Positions 26,496 to 36,484 of a stretch of DNA of 64,000 nucleotides are shown here, piece by piece. The notes under the pieces were generated by a model that was not told the DNA's origin, ran no database searches, and worked only from the letters and a program-made list of their open reading frames with translations. A program made the position numbers and the translations under genes. This stretch comes from Lachnospiraceae bacterium (GTDB lineage: Bacteria; Bacillota_A; Clostridia; Lachnospirales; Lachnospiraceae): the NCBI GenBank assembly GCA_017416505.1, contig JAFQCI010000124.1:1-64000 (forward strand), in the 5' to 3' direction. Within the stretch, counting starts at the first letter, position 1. Each line of letters starts with the position of its first letter.

Positions 26496-27392
26496 ATGAG
26501 ACGCTTTTTGATTATTACCAATACAGAAAAAGATTCAGATTTTAAAGTAACCAATCAAATAAAAGTATATTTGGAAGAACATCATTGTGAAATAAGTCTT
26601 TGCACGGATATTTATGATGAGGCTTATCTTAAGGAAGACAGTGAAAAGAAAATAGAGGGCGAATTTGAAGCTGCCATTGTGTTAGGCGGTGACGGTACTA
26701 TTTTAAGGGCGTCCAGGGTACTAAGCAGACAAGAAATCCCTATTTTAGGGGTAAATCTTGGAACCGTAGGATTTTTAGCAGAAATAGAGCCGGAATATGT
26801 AATGGAGGCCATCCAGTTTGTGGTGGAAGGAAATTATAAGTGCGAAGAAAGAATGCTGTTAGAGGGCAGTATATATCATGAAGATAAGCTTGTGTTCCGT
26901 TCCTTTGCCTTAAATGAAATTGTAGTCAGCAGAAGCGGATTCTCAAGAATTATTGAATTGAAATTAACTGCAGGAGGCGAGTTACTGGATGTTTATGATT
27001 CAGATGGTGTGATTGTATCTACCCCGACAGGCTCTACCGGATATAATTTATCTGCAGGAGGCCCTATCGTAAGTCCTAAGACCAGTCTGATAGTGGTAAC
27101 TCCGATTTTATCCCATTCCTTGATTTCCAGAAGCATTGTGTTATCCAGTGAGGAGGAAATCGTTATTGAGGTAGGAAGGGTAAGAAAAACTCAGTTAGAA
27201 GAGGCAGTGGCTACTTTTGACGGTCAGATGGGACAGGAACTTTCTCCTTTAGATAAAGTTGTGATTAAGAAAGCCAAGGAAACCGTTCGTTTAATCCATT
27301 TTGGAAACGTAAGTTTTTATGAGATTGTTAGGAATAAGCTATATGGCCGTAAAACTTTGAGAAGTGAGGGGACAAGGAATCGTGAAAAGTAA
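26496..27392 (+). CDS. nadK: NAD kinase
   Basis: The 298-residue protein phosphorylates NAD to NADP. The motif LGGDGTILRAS is near residue 64, and the conserved TPTGSTGYNLSAGGPIV near residue 180. The length is slightly longer than the shortest family members. It overlaps argR at its 3' end. Confidence 0.96.
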   Translation: MRRFLIITNTEKDSDFKVTNQIKVYLEEHHCEISLCTDIYDEAYLKEDSEKKIEGEFEAAIVLGGDGTILRASRVLSRQEIPILGVNLGTVGFLAEIEPEYVMEAIQFVVEGNYKCEERMLLEGSIYHEDKLVFRSFALNEIVVSRSGFSRIIELKLTAGGELLDVYDSDGVIVSTPTGSTGYNLSAGGPIVSPKTSLIVVTPILSHSLISRSIVLSSEEEIVIEVGRVRKTQLEEAVATFDGQMGQELSPLDKVVIKKAKETVRLIHFGNVSFYEIVRNKLYGRKTLRSEGTRNREK

Positions 27393-27834
27393 ACGTCAGG
27401 CAAAAATGATAGAAATTATTGAGCAAAATGAGATTGAAACACAGGATGAGTTGGCTGAAAGATTAATGGAAGCTGGATTTGTAGCTACCCAGGCCACGAT
27501 TTCAAGAGATATCCGGGAATTAAAACTGACAAAAGTTTCAGTTGGAAATGGCAAACAAAAATACATTTTGTTAAAAAATCAGGAGTTAGACCATGTTTCA
27601 AAGCTGACAAAGGTGATGAGGGCAGGAATCATTGGAATCGATACAGCAGAAAATCTTGTGATAATAAAGACCGTTTCCGGAGTAGCTATGGCAGTTGCGG
27701 CGGCTTTGGATAACAGTGAAATCGAAGGTATGGTAGGGTGTATTGCAGGAGATGATACTATTTTTTGTGCCATTAAGACAAAGGAGATGGTAGAAGACGT
27801 GGTGAAAATCATCGAGGAAATGGCATACCATTAA
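27382..27834 (+). CDS. argR: Arginine repressor (ArgR/AhrC)
   Basis: The protein of about 150 residues has an N-terminal winged helix (QDELAERLMEAGFVATQATISRD, quoted in part) and a C-terminal arginine-binding hexamer domain with the EGMVGCIAGDDTIF segment. It represses arginine synthesis. Two GTG starts are possible: 27364 and 27382; the second has AAGGA close upstream and GAGGGG further back. Its place before recN is conserved. Confidence 0.94.
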   Translation: MKSKRQAKMIEIIEQNEIETQDELAERLMEAGFVATQATISRDIRELKLTKVSVGNGKQKYILLKNQELDHVSKLTKVMRAGIIGIDTAENLVIIKTVSGVAMAVAAALDNSEIEGMVGCIAGDDTIFCAIKTKEMVEDVVKIIEEMAYH

Positions 27835-27902
27835 AGATAGTTTCATTTTAAAGGATAAATATACTTTGATTTGGGTAAGGTATTTAAGAAACGGAGGAAA
27901 CA

Positions 27903-29588
27903 ATGCTATATCATTTACATGTAAAAAATTTAGCATTAATTGATGAAATTGAAATAGATTTTCATGACCATTTAAATATATTAACGGGAGAAACCGGAGC
28001 AGGTAAGTCCATTATTTTAGGCTCCATTAATCTTGCATTGGGTGCAAAAGCCAGTGCGGATATGATTCGAAATGGGGAAGAAGAGGCACTGGTAGAACTG
28101 GTTTTTATGGTAGAAAACCAAGAAAATATTCAAAAGCTTAAGCAGTTGGATGTGAATATAAAGGAAGATGGACAGGTTATCATTTCTAGAAAAATTACAG
28201 AAAAAAGAAGTATCTGCAAAATCAATGATGAAACTGTAACCATAGGAAAATTAAAAGAAGCTGCTTCCTTTCTTTTGGATATTCATGGACAGCATGAACA
28301 TCAGTCATTATTAAAAAAGGAATACCATTTAGAGGTTTTGGACCGTTTTGCTTTTTCAAAAGATAAGACCATAAAAGAGCAAGTAGCACTAGACATGAAG
28401 CAGTATGAGAAATGTCTCATGAAGTGGAAGGAATTAGAGCAGTTAAAACAGGAAAGAACCAGAAAAATGAGTTTTCTGGAATTTGAATATAAAGAGATAG
28501 AAGAGGCAAACTTAATTCCAGGAGAAGATATTTCTTTAGAGCAGGAATACAAAAAAATGGAAAATGCCAAAGAAATTATGGAGAATCTTTCTGGTGTATA
28601 TCAGGCAACAGGATATGAGTCTGGGACTGCGGCTGGTTCTCAGTTTAGTGCAGCATTAAAAAAACTGAGCCAGATTTCAGAATATGACAGTGGTTTGCAG
28701 GATTTATATGAACAGCTTCTAAATCTGGATAATTTATTAAATGATTTTAATAAAGAAATAAAGGTATATGAAGATGAGTTTACCTTTGATGAAGAAAGCT
28801 ACCGTGATACAGAGAAACGATTATATGAAATCAATCATTTAAAATCCAAATATGGGGATACGATAGAAGGAATCATTGAATACGGTAAGAATGCCAAGGA
28901 ACAGTATGAAAAAATGCTTCATATAGAAGAAGAAGCGAACAGGCTGGAAGTAGAACTGGAACGTGCGAAAGAGGTATTAGCAAAGAGTTCAGAACAATTA
29001 TCAAAGTTAAGAAAGAAAGCTGCAAAAGAACTGGAAGAAAGCATCGTAGAGGCATTAAAAGATTTAAATTTCATGGAAGTCGATTTTGAAATTGAATTTC
29101 AGGAAAGACAGGAATTCTCTTTTAATGGAAAGGATGAGGTTATCTTTACCATTTCCACTAATGCTGGAGAAAGAAGAAGACCGATTTGGGAAGTGGCATC
29201 CGGTGGTGAACTTTCCAGAATTATGTTAGCTTTAAAATCCGTACTGGCGGATATGGATGAAATTGAAACCTTGATTTTCGATGAAATTGATGTGGGAATC
29301 AGTGGAAGAACTGCTCAAAAGGTTTCCGAGAGGATGGCAGTCATTTCCAAACACCATCAGGTAATGGCCATAACCCATTTGCCACAAATCGCAGCTATGG
29401 CAGATTATCATTTTTTAATCGAAAAAAGTGCGGAAAAAGGAAAAACCATTACCAACATTCAATTACTAAAAGAAGAAGAACAGATAAAAGAACTGGCTCG
29501 AATGTTAAGTGGTGTTTCTATTACAGATACCGTAATAGAAAGTGCAAAAGAAATGAAGAAATTAGCACAAAAAACAAAAAGTAACTGA
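27903..29588 (+). CDS. recN: DNA repair protein RecN
   Basis: This 561-residue SMC-like ATPase acts in double-strand break repair. The Walker A GETGAGKSIILGS is near residue 30, central coiled coils follow, then the ABC signature ASGGELSRIMLA and Walker B LIFDEIDVGISG. GGAGGAAAC precedes the ATG and a strong terminator follows. Confidence 0.97.
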   Translation: MLYHLHVKNLALIDEIEIDFHDHLNILTGETGAGKSIILGSINLALGAKASADMIRNGEEEALVELVFMVENQENIQKLKQLDVNIKEDGQVIISRKITEKRSICKINDETVTIGKLKEAASFLLDIHGQHEHQSLLKKEYHLEVLDRFAFSKDKTIKEQVALDMKQYEKCLMKWKELEQLKQERTRKMSFLEFEYKEIEEANLIPGEDISLEQEYKKMENAKEIMENLSGVYQATGYESGTAAGSQFSAALKKLSQISEYDSGLQDLYEQLLNLDNLLNDFNKEIKVYEDEFTFDEESYRDTEKRLYEINHLKSKYGDTIEGIIEYGKNAKEQYEKMLHIEEEANRLEVELERAKEVLAKSSEQLSKLRKKAAKELEESIVEALKDLNFMEVDFEIEFQERQEFSFNGKDEVIFTISTNAGERRRPIWEVASGGELSRIMLALKSVLADMDEIETLIFDEIDVGISGRTAQKVSERMAVISKHHQVMAITHLPQIAAMADYHFLIEKSAEKGKTITNIQLLKEEEQIKELARMLSGVSITDTVIESAKEMKKLAQKTKSN

Positions 29589-29600
29589 GTTTCAAAGATA

Positions 29601-29655
29601 AAAAACACACATACTAGGAAAGACAAAAATCTTTCTTGTATGTGTGTTTTTTTTG
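29601..29655 (+). terminator. Terminator after recN
   Basis: Arms AAAAACACACATAC and GTATGTGTGTTTTT pair perfectly over 14 bp, with an inner AGGAAAGA / TCTTTCTT stem extension and a T-run. Confidence 0.92.
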
Positions 29656-29703
29656 TTCACAATATTAGAAAATGTTTCATAAGCAGAATGGAGGATATAA
29701 TGT

Positions 29704-30786
29704 ATGGGAGATAAAAGAAAACTTTTATACAAAAGAGTTTTATATGTTGTTTTAATGCTTCAATTCTGTTCGTTAGGTTTTTTGGTGGAAAAAGACCGGA
29801 ATGACAAAATGAAAGAAACCCTTGCTCTGAATGTAAAAACTTCAGAGTCCGTTGAGGTAATCAATTCCAATATGGTGGCACCTTCTGGAAAGTCTATAGG
29901 AATCTATATGGAGACGGAAGGAATTTTAGTATTGGGTGTGAGCGAAGTGACGAGAATTGATGGAAAGTATGAGTCCCCTTGTCAATATGTGTTGCAATCC
30001 GGTGATTATATCCTTAAAGTAAATGATACAAAAATCAATCAAAAAGAAGAAATTGAGGAACTTTTAGATACAAATGAAGATGGGAAGGTGACGTTATTGG
30101 TACGGAGGAAGGGAGAGGAATTTGAAGTAGAAGTAAATCCAGTGGTAGATAAAGATGGAAAAAGAAAATTGGGAATCTGGATTCGGGATAATATGCAGGG
30201 TATTGGAACGTTGACCTATGTTACAGAAACTACATTTTCTGCACTGGGTCATGGAATTAACGATTTAGATACTATGGAATTGGTTCAGATTAAGGGTGGT
30301 TCCATTTATGAAGCTAAGGTTTTAAATATTGTGAAAGGTGAAAATGGAAGTCCGGGAGAAATTGTTGGAAGTATTGATTATTCAGATAAAAATAAAATCG
30401 GAGAAATCAAAACCAATGATGTTTCAGGTATTTCAGGAACTTACGAGGGGGAAAAGCCAGGGCTGGATGAATACCTTCCTATTGCTACCAAAGATGAAAT
30501 TAAAACTGGAAAAGCCTATATTAAATCTTATATTTCCGGAGAAGAAAATTATTATGAGATTAATATTTTAGAAGTACATGCCGATTATAAAGACAAAGGA
30601 AAAGAAATGAAAATTGAGATTGTGGATGAGGAATTGTTAGAACTTACCAATGGAATTGTGCAGGGCTTAAGTGGAACCCCAATCATCCAGAATGGAAAAG
30701 TAATAGGAGCGATTACCCATGTATTTGTCCAGGATTCCAAAATGGGATATGCTACTTTTATTGAAAATATGCTGGCAGAACAATAA
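29704..30786 (+). CDS. spoIVB: SpoIVB peptidase (S55 family)
   Basis: SpoIVB is secreted by the forespore and triggers SigK-pathway processing by cleaving SpoIVFA. The 360-residue protein has an N-terminal signal/anchor helix (VLYVVLMLQFCSLGFLV), a PDZ domain (about residues 95-155), the catalytic His in GHGINDLDT and the catalytic Ser in GLSGTPII. Position between recN and spo0A matches B. subtilis. Confidence 0.96.
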   Translation: MGDKRKLLYKRVLYVVLMLQFCSLGFLVEKDRNDKMKETLALNVKTSESVEVINSNMVAPSGKSIGIYMETEGILVLGVSEVTRIDGKYESPCQYVLQSGDYILKVNDTKINQKEEIEELLDTNEDGKVTLLVRRKGEEFEVEVNPVVDKDGKRKLGIWIRDNMQGIGTLTYVTETTFSALGHGINDLDTMELVQIKGGSIYEAKVLNIVKGENGSPGEIVGSIDYSDKNKIGEIKTNDVSGISGTYEGEKPGLDEYLPIATKDEIKTGKAYIKSYISGEENYYEINILEVHADYKDKGKEMKIEIVDEELLELTNGIVQGLSGTPIIQNGKVIGAITHVFVQDSKMGYATFIENMLAEQ

Positions 30787-30854
30787 AAAAGAGTGCTGAA
30801 ATCCTTTATTTAAGGGAAATTTGAAAAAACAATGTAAAAAATGGTAAAATGTTA

Positions 30855-30883
30855 TTGACGAGTGCTGGAAAAATATGTATAAT
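30855..30883 (+). promoter_or_regulatory. Strong SigmaA promoter upstream of the first spo0A
   Basis: TTGACG (30855-30860) and TATAAT (30878-30883) are exactly 17 bp apart. The gene start is 120 bases downstream. It shows that the first spo0A gene has its own vegetative-type promoter. Confidence 0.8.
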
Positions 30884-31002
30884 GAAAATATGAATTACAG
30901 ATATTTACAAAAATAAAATGCTGAAAGATATAAAAAAAGAAAGGAACATTGCAGCTGCCCTCTTTCAGCTTATGCAGTTTCGCAATAACAATGGGAAAGA
31001 AA

Positions 31003-31767
31003 ATGAATAAAATGAATGTGGTATTAGCGGATTACAATCAGTCAAGTCTTGAAAAAATGAATGAGTTTTTACAGACAGAAAACGGATATGAAGTTGTTTT
31101 CAGTACTTCTTCCGGTTCAGAGGTGTTGGACTATGTGGAAAAACATACAGTGGATATTTTGATTTTAAATGCCATTTTACCTAATCTTGATGGGATTGGT
31201 GTCATTGAAAAGTTACAAAACAAAAATATTTCAGTAGAAGAAATCATTTTGATTGTATCAAAAGGACAGATTGATTTTCTAATGGATTTTGAAGAATTAA
31301 AGGATGTAAAATTCTTAGTTGGAGATTACTCAAAAGAACAGTTTCTCGGAATCTTAAATGAAAATAAAAACGTCCCGGTTTTGATACAAGGAGAAGAAAT
31401 GGATGCCCATCAGTTGGAGATTATCGTAACTAATATGATACATGAAATCGGAGTACCGGCACATATCAAAGGATACCAATATTTGCGAAGTGCTATTATC
31501 ATGGCAGTAAATGATATGGATATTTTAAATTCCATTACCAAGCAGCTATATCCTTCCATTGCGAATCTCCATAAAACCACCCCATCCAGAGTGGAACGTG
31601 CTATTCGTCATGCCATTGAAGTAGCATGGGGAAGAGGAAAAGTGGAAGTGATTGACGATTTGTTTGGTTACACTATCAATGCCGGAAAAGGAAAACCAAC
31701 CAATTCAGAATTTATTGCTTTGATTGCGGATAAAATCCGACTGGAAAATAAGAAAAAATCTGCATAA
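31003..31767 (+). CDS. spo0A: Spo0A paralogue 1, receiver lacks phosphoacceptor Asp
   Basis: Spo0A is the master sporulation regulator. This 254-residue copy has a receiver-like N domain (about 1-115) and an intact Spo0A effector domain ([43 protein letters not shown]). In the receiver, the phosphoacceptor position reads [12 protein letters not shown], with Asn (about residue 56) instead of Asp. The conserved Lys-Pro is also replaced (FLVGDYSKE), while one acidic residue remains in LADYN. It should therefore not be phosphorylated in the usual way. The start at 31003 follows GGGAAAG; ATGs at 30991 and 31012 are alternatives. Confidence 0.9.
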   Translation: MNKMNVVLADYNQSSLEKMNEFLQTENGYEVVFSTSSGSEVLDYVEKHTVDILILNAILPNLDGIGVIEKLQNKNISVEEIILIVSKGQIDFLMDFEELKDVKFLVGDYSKEQFLGILNENKNVPVLIQGEEMDAHQLEIIVTNMIHEIGVPAHIKGYQYLRSAIIMAVNDMDILNSITKQLYPSIANLHKTTPSRVERAIRHAIEVAWGRGKVEVIDDLFGYTINAGKGKPTNSEFIALIADKIRLENKKKSA

Positions 31768-31847
31768 TAAGCCGGAAAAATTCGTGCATCCATAAGTATT
31801 CGTATATTAGAATAGTAGGTTAGTATAAAGAAAGGGAAGGCAGTAAG

Positions 31848-32675
31848 GTGCCAATAGAAGATAGAATGATTGTAATAAATAATGAAATGAATCACCAGAT
31901 TAAGATTTTAGTTGCACAAATGGACGATATATTAATCAAAGAATTAAAAAGTAATGGAAAGAAAAGAATCGAAGAAGCACTGGGACAGGAAGCGGAAATC
32001 GTTTTTGTAAAGGATGGACAGGAATTAATTGATGTGAACGAGTCGTTTCAGCCCGATTTGATTTTAATGGATATCGTTTTGCCTAAATTAGATGGAATCG
32101 GAGTATTAGAACAGTGGAGTAAAAACAAAGAATTCGGACAAAAAATCATAGTTTTATCTGGAGTCACAACCAAAAGTATGATTGAAAGTGTATTTCATCT
32201 GGGAGTAGTACATTATTTGATGAAGCCGGTGGAATTTGATATTATCTGGGATAGAATGATTCAAATAATTGAAAGAAATCAAAAAATGAAAGAAGAAGAA
32301 GACAGTAATTTGAAGCATTATCAGTTAGAACAAAAAGTAACGGATATGATTCTGGAAATAGGCATCCCTGCGCATATTAAAGGGTATCAGTATATTCGTG
32401 AAGGTATTATGATGGCTGTAAATGATGAAAATATGTTAAATTATATTACCAAATTATTATATCCAACCATAGCAAAAAAATATAAAACTACGTCTTCCAG
32501 TGTAGAACGTGCCATTCGTCATGCTATTGATGTAGCGTTCCATAGAGGAAAAATGGAGATGTTAGAGAATATGTTTGGTTATTCCATTCAGTGTGGAAAA
32601 GGAAAACCAACCAATTCAGAATTTATTGCATTGTTAGCAGACCGGATTCGTCTGGAAAAGAAAAATGCTTCATAA
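31848..32675 (+). CDS. spo0A: Spo0A paralogue 2, phosphoacceptor Asp kept, acidic pair altered
   Basis: This 275-residue protein starts at GTG after GGGAAGG. Its receiver keeps Asp (about residue 75) in LILMDIVLPKLDG, Ser in IVLSG and Lys-Pro in LMKPVE, so it could accept phosphate. However, the metal-binding acidic pair is VAQMDD where most receivers have ADDN, shifting the acids by two positions. The effector domain is intact and closely similar to that of the upstream copy ([31 protein letters not shown]). A tandem duplication followed by divergence is the simplest history. Confidence 0.92.
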   Translation: MPIEDRMIVINNEMNHQIKILVAQMDDILIKELKSNGKKRIEEALGQEAEIVFVKDGQELIDVNESFQPDLILMDIVLPKLDGIGVLEQWSKNKEFGQKIIVLSGVTTKSMIESVFHLGVVHYLMKPVEFDIIWDRMIQIIERNQKMKEEEDSNLKHYQLEQKVTDMILEIGIPAHIKGYQYIREGIMMAVNDENMLNYITKLLYPTIAKKYKTTSSSVERAIRHAIDVAFHRGKMEMLENMFGYSIQCGKGKPTNSEFIALLADRIRLEKKNAS

Positions 32676-33057
32676 AGATTTAAGAAAAGAGATAGCAGTC
32701 TACTAAAGAGTGGAACGAGGTGTAGCGTTAGTTCTTAAAGTTCATGAAAATGATTCCTCCTCCTTTTTAAATAGGTATCAGCAGGGTGCATATAAGCTTT
32801 GCACATAAAAAAATATAAAATTTGTGAACTTTTATTTCTTTATTTCCGTTAGAAAAATGTTTATATTTTACTTATTTTATGGTATAATAAATGAAGTTTT
32901 ATTTGATAATAGTTGATGATTTGATATAAATCTCGATGGTTCAAGAAAAATTAATCAAAGGATGTGATTAAGTTCTTGAATGATTTCGGATAAATATATA
33001 AAAGTTCTCATAGTTGGTACAACAGACACTTAAAAGTGATGAGCTCGGGAGGTAAGA
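32676..33057 (+). other. Intergenic region between spo0A-2 and glgA, with promoter and leader hairpin
   Basis: A weak GTGCA/TGCAC hairpin near 32780-32810 may end the spo0A transcript. An extended -10 TGGTATAAT is at 32880-32888. Downstream, TTCAAGAA (32940-32947) pairs with TTCTTGAA (32973-32980) and inner TTAATC pairs with GATTAA, giving a leader hairpin about 80 bases before glgA. I did not recognise a known riboswitch. Confidence 0.45.
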
Positions 33058-34503
33058 ATGAAACGTGTATTATTTGTTGCATCCGAATGCGTTCCATTTA
33101 TAAAAACAGGTGGACTCGCTGATGTAATAGGTGCACTCCCTAAAATGATGAATCGTAATGAATATGATATTAGGGTATTTCTTCCATTTTACACCTGCAT
33201 CCCTCAGGAATTAAGGGACGAAGCAGAGTTTGTGACCCATTTTTATATGAATTATACAGGAAGAGATGAATACGTTGGCATTAAACAAATGCTATATGAA
33301 GGAATACAATTTTATTTTATTGATAACGAATATTATTTTTCAGGAATGACTCCTTATACTAATATATATGATGATGTTTGGAAGTTTAGTTTTTTTTGTA
33401 AGGCAGTGTTATACAGTCTGCCTAAGGTAGACTTTAAACCGGATATTATTCACTGTCATGACTGGCAGACTTCTTTGATGCCGGTGTATATTAAGATTGA
33501 TTTGGCAAGTTATATGTTTTATCAGAAAATAAAGACAGTTCTTACGATTCATAATCTGGAATTTAAGGGCTGTTGCAGAATGGAAGTTCTTCGTACTATT
33601 TTAGGTTATTCTGATGCCTTGATTAATAATGGTAATTTTGAATTAGATGGTGGCGGTTCCATGCTGAAAGCAGGAATTGTATATGCAGATTATATATCTA
33701 CTGTAAGTGAAACTTATGCGAAAGAGATTCAGACCCATTATTATGGCGAGAATCTGGCAGAGTTATTGATTTCCAGAAGTGATAGTCTTAGGGGAATTAT
33801 TAATGGAGTGGATTATGGCATCTATGACCCGGTACATGATAAATTTCTTGTAGAAAGATATAATATTGAAAACGTAAAAGAAAATAAAGCAAAGAACAAA
33901 GAAGAATTACAAAGACGTTTTGGTGTTGAAGTAAATAAGGATAAATTTGTAGTAGGATTTATTTCTAGATTAACAGAACAAAAGGGAATTGATTTGATTC
34001 AGCAGGTCATGAATGAGATTTGCATGGAAGATATTCAGTTTTTTGTTTTGGGAACCGGTGAAAGACGGTATGAAGACAGATTCCGTCAGTTTGCCAGCCA
34101 GTATCCTCAAAATGTAGTAGCGAATATTTGCTATTCAGAGGAACTTGCTCATATGATGTATGCCGGCTGTGACGCATTGTTAATGCCATCCAGATTTGAG
34201 CCTTGTGGTTTATGCCAGCTTATGAGTTTCCGTTATGGAACCATTCCGATTGTCAGAGAAACCGGAGGTTTAAAGGATACGGTTATAGATTATAATAAAA
34301 ATGAGCAGGAGGGAAATGGATTTTCCTTTGCACAATATAATTCCTATGATATGTTATATGCGATTCGTCATGCGAAGATTATTTTCACTGCATATAAAGA
34401 TTTGTGGCTGGAAATGATGAAGAGAGGAATGGCTCTGGACTATTCCTGGTCTGCCTCTACAAGAAAATATGAAAAATTGTATGATGAAATATTAGAAAGT
34501 TAA
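33058..34503 (+). CDS. glgA: Glycogen synthase (ADP-glucose type, GT5)
   Basis: The 481-residue enzyme extends alpha-1,4-glucan from ADP-glucose. The family motif KTGGLADV is near residue 19 and the C-terminal GT-B domain carries PSRFEPCGLCQL. The start follows GGGAGG. No other glycogen genes are adjacent. Storage glucan is often linked to sporulation in Clostridia, but its position beside spo0A does not prove this. Confidence 0.95.
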   Translation: MKRVLFVASECVPFIKTGGLADVIGALPKMMNRNEYDIRVFLPFYTCIPQELRDEAEFVTHFYMNYTGRDEYVGIKQMLYEGIQFYFIDNEYYFSGMTPYTNIYDDVWKFSFFCKAVLYSLPKVDFKPDIIHCHDWQTSLMPVYIKIDLASYMFYQKIKTVLTIHNLEFKGCCRMEVLRTILGYSDALINNGNFELDGGGSMLKAGIVYADYISTVSETYAKEIQTHYYGENLAELLISRSDSLRGIINGVDYGIYDPVHDKFLVERYNIENVKENKAKNKEELQRRFGVEVNKDKFVVGFISRLTEQKGIDLIQQVMNEICMEDIQFFVLGTGERRYEDRFRQFASQYPQNVVANICYSEELAHMMYAGCDALLMPSRFEPCGLCQLMSFRYGTIPIVRETGGLKDTVIDYNKNEQEGNGFSFAQYNSYDMLYAIRHAKIIFTAYKDLWLEMMKRGMALDYSWSASTRKYEKLYDEILES

Positions 34504-34532
34504 GAAGTTTCGGCTTCTTAACTTTCTTTTTT
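34496..34532. terminator. Terminator between convergent glgA and rqcH
   Basis: Arms AAAGTTAAGAAG and CTTCTTAACTTT form a perfect 12-bp stem with a TTTCGG loop, followed by CTTTTTTT. It overlaps the glgA stop codon. Confidence 0.9.
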
Positions 34533-34535
34533 TGC

Positions 34536-36284
34536 CTAATTGTCCTCAATTAATTCGATTCCCGTAATATCAGGCTCAATCAACATAGAATAATTGGTAT
34601 GATAAATCACGAAGCCCGGCTTACTGGCAGGAGGACGTTTTAAATTCTTTTTTCTGGTATAATCGATTTCTACTTTTGGTGCAGTTCTTCCACTTGAATA
34701 ATAAGCGGCAAGACGTGCAGCCTGTTCATAAACGGAATCAGGAATTTCCTCTTTTCCCTCTGTCTTTAAGATAACATGGGAACCCGGCATTCCTTTGGAA
34801 TGAAACCAAATGTCATTTCCTGTAGCAAAGGAAAAAGATAATTCATCGTTTTGGAAGTTGTTTTTTCCGACGTATATATGAAACCCTTCTTTGGTAAGAT
34901 AATGGAAAGGCTTGCTTTTTGGTGCATTTTTCTTTCCCTTTGGTCCTTTTTTCTTTATATATCCATAATCCATTAATTCTTGCTTTACCTGAATTAAATC
35001 TGTTTCCTGCAGGGCAATATCAAGAGAAGTTTTGATGGAAAGCAAATGTTCTAATTCCGATTTGGATTCTACGGTAAGTTCTGTTAATGCCTCATAAGTA
35101 CGTTTTAATTTATTATATTTTTCAAAGTATCGTTTGGCATTGTTAATGGGAGAGAGGGTAGCATCCAAAGGAATGGTAATTTCCTCATTGGTATAATAAT
35201 TAATGGTGGTGAAGGAGGTTTCTCCTTCCGGAATTTCATAACCATAGGTGGTAAGTAATTCACCGTAAATCTTGTATTTTTCGCGCTTTTCGGTGTCCTT
35301 TAGCTGAGCCAGTTGTAAATCATATTTTTTGCTGGTACGTTCAATGGCATTGGCAACGATTTTTCGTAAATCTGTGGATTTTTGACGAATCTTAGTTACC
35401 AGATTTTTTTCGTAGTAATAGTGTTCTAATAAAACAGAGATAGAATCAAAGGTTTTCTGGGAATCCAAAGGATAGCTGGAAAAGGAGGTACTGGAAAAAT
35501 CCTTTGGTTTGTTTCCTTCAAGAAAAATAGAAGGTTTAAATTCCTCTTTTTTAATACTCGTTGCGAAGGAGGAAAGAACCTGATATAAAACATCCTGTTT
35601 TTCAAGGGACAATTCTGAAAAAGCAGCTCTTTCCTCTATATCTGCGCGGTAACAAAGTTCCTGGGCAAGTGCCGGACTGATACCGGAAAAAGAGGTATAA
35701 ATTGCCTTGGCACATGGAAGGGGAAGTGTTACGATATGGGAGAAAAAGTAATCCTTATCTAAATTAAGAATACTGATTTTACCTTGGTTTGGAGGAAAGG
35801 TGTAGGTTCTTCCAGGAAGAACTTCACGAACAGAACTAACAGTAAAACCGATGTGTTTGATACTGTCAATTATCATATCACTATCATCTACAAAAATAAT
35901 ATTACTATGCTTTCCCATTAATTCAATGATGAGTTTCTTTTGGCAGACATCGCCCATTTCATTTAAATGCTCTATGGTAAAGATAACAATACGCTCCATT
36001 TGAGGCTGCTCAATGGAAACAATTCTTCCGTTTCCAATGTGTTTACGAAGCAGCATACAGAAATTTGGTGCGTTTTGTGGGTTGGTTTTTTGGGAATTAC
36101 TTAAATATACAAAAGGAAGAGAAGCATTTGCAGATAAAAACAAACGGTAATTCTCTTTATTGTTTTTTACAATAAAAACAAGTTCATCGTTTTCCGGTTG
36201 ATATATTTTATAAATACGCCCATTTAATATGGTGTGGTTTAATTCAGATACTACGTTGGCTAAAACGAATCCATCAAAAGCCAT
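34536..36284 (-). CDS. rqcH: NFACT family protein, RqcH-type ribosome quality control factor
   Basis: RqcH/Rqc2/FbpA homologues bind stalled 50S subunits and add alanine tails. The protein of about 582 residues has NFACT-N (MAFDGFVLANVVSEL), central coiled coils and NFACT-R (IWFHSKGMPGSHVILK). The start at 36284 has AAAGGAG 8 bases upstream; a longer frame to 36320 lacks one. The Asp-Arg pair reported as essential in B. subtilis RqcH appears here as Glu-Arg in QMERIVIF, a point to verify by alignment. Confidence 0.92.
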   Translation of the reverse strand: MAFDGFVLANVVSELNHTILNGRIYKIYQPENDELVFIVKNNKENYRLFLSANASLPFVYLSNSQKTNPQNAPNFCMLLRKHIGNGRIVSIEQPQMERIVIFTIEHLNEMGDVCQKKLIIELMGKHSNIIFVDDSDMIIDSIKHIGFTVSSVREVLPGRTYTFPPNQGKISILNLDKDYFFSHIVTLPLPCAKAIYTSFSGISPALAQELCYRADIEERAAFSELSLEKQDVLYQVLSSFATSIKKEEFKPSIFLEGNKPKDFSSTSFSSYPLDSQKTFDSISVLLEHYYYEKNLVTKIRQKSTDLRKIVANAIERTSKKYDLQLAQLKDTEKREKYKIYGELLTTYGYEIPEGETSFTTINYYTNEEITIPLDATLSPINNAKRYFEKYNKLKRTYEALTELTVESKSELEHLLSIKTSLDIALQETDLIQVKQELMDYGYIKKKGPKGKKNAPKSKPFHYLTKEGFHIYVGKNNFQNDELSFSFATGNDIWFHSKGMPGSHVILKTEGKEEIPDSVYEQAARLAAYYSSGRTAPKVEIDYTRKKNLKRPPASKPGFVIYHTNYSMLIEPDITGIELIEDN

Positions 36285-36484
36285 GTCAAAAGCTCCTTTC
36301 GGTTTTATGATTTGCTCCATGATACCAATGAGCGGATATGCTTTTTCATAATATCATGTGATATGTTTCAGTATAACAAAAAAAGTAATTTATTAAAAGA
36401 AAAAAATGTGGTACAATAATCCAATAGTGCGTAGCAAGTTACTGTACAGACAGCATGACAACAATATGGAAAGGAAGTCTATGA

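Noticed and set aside
36430..36450. Third copy of the 33-bp palindrome upstream of the M16C gene
   Set aside because: Only GTTACTG is shared; the centre and second arm are absent.
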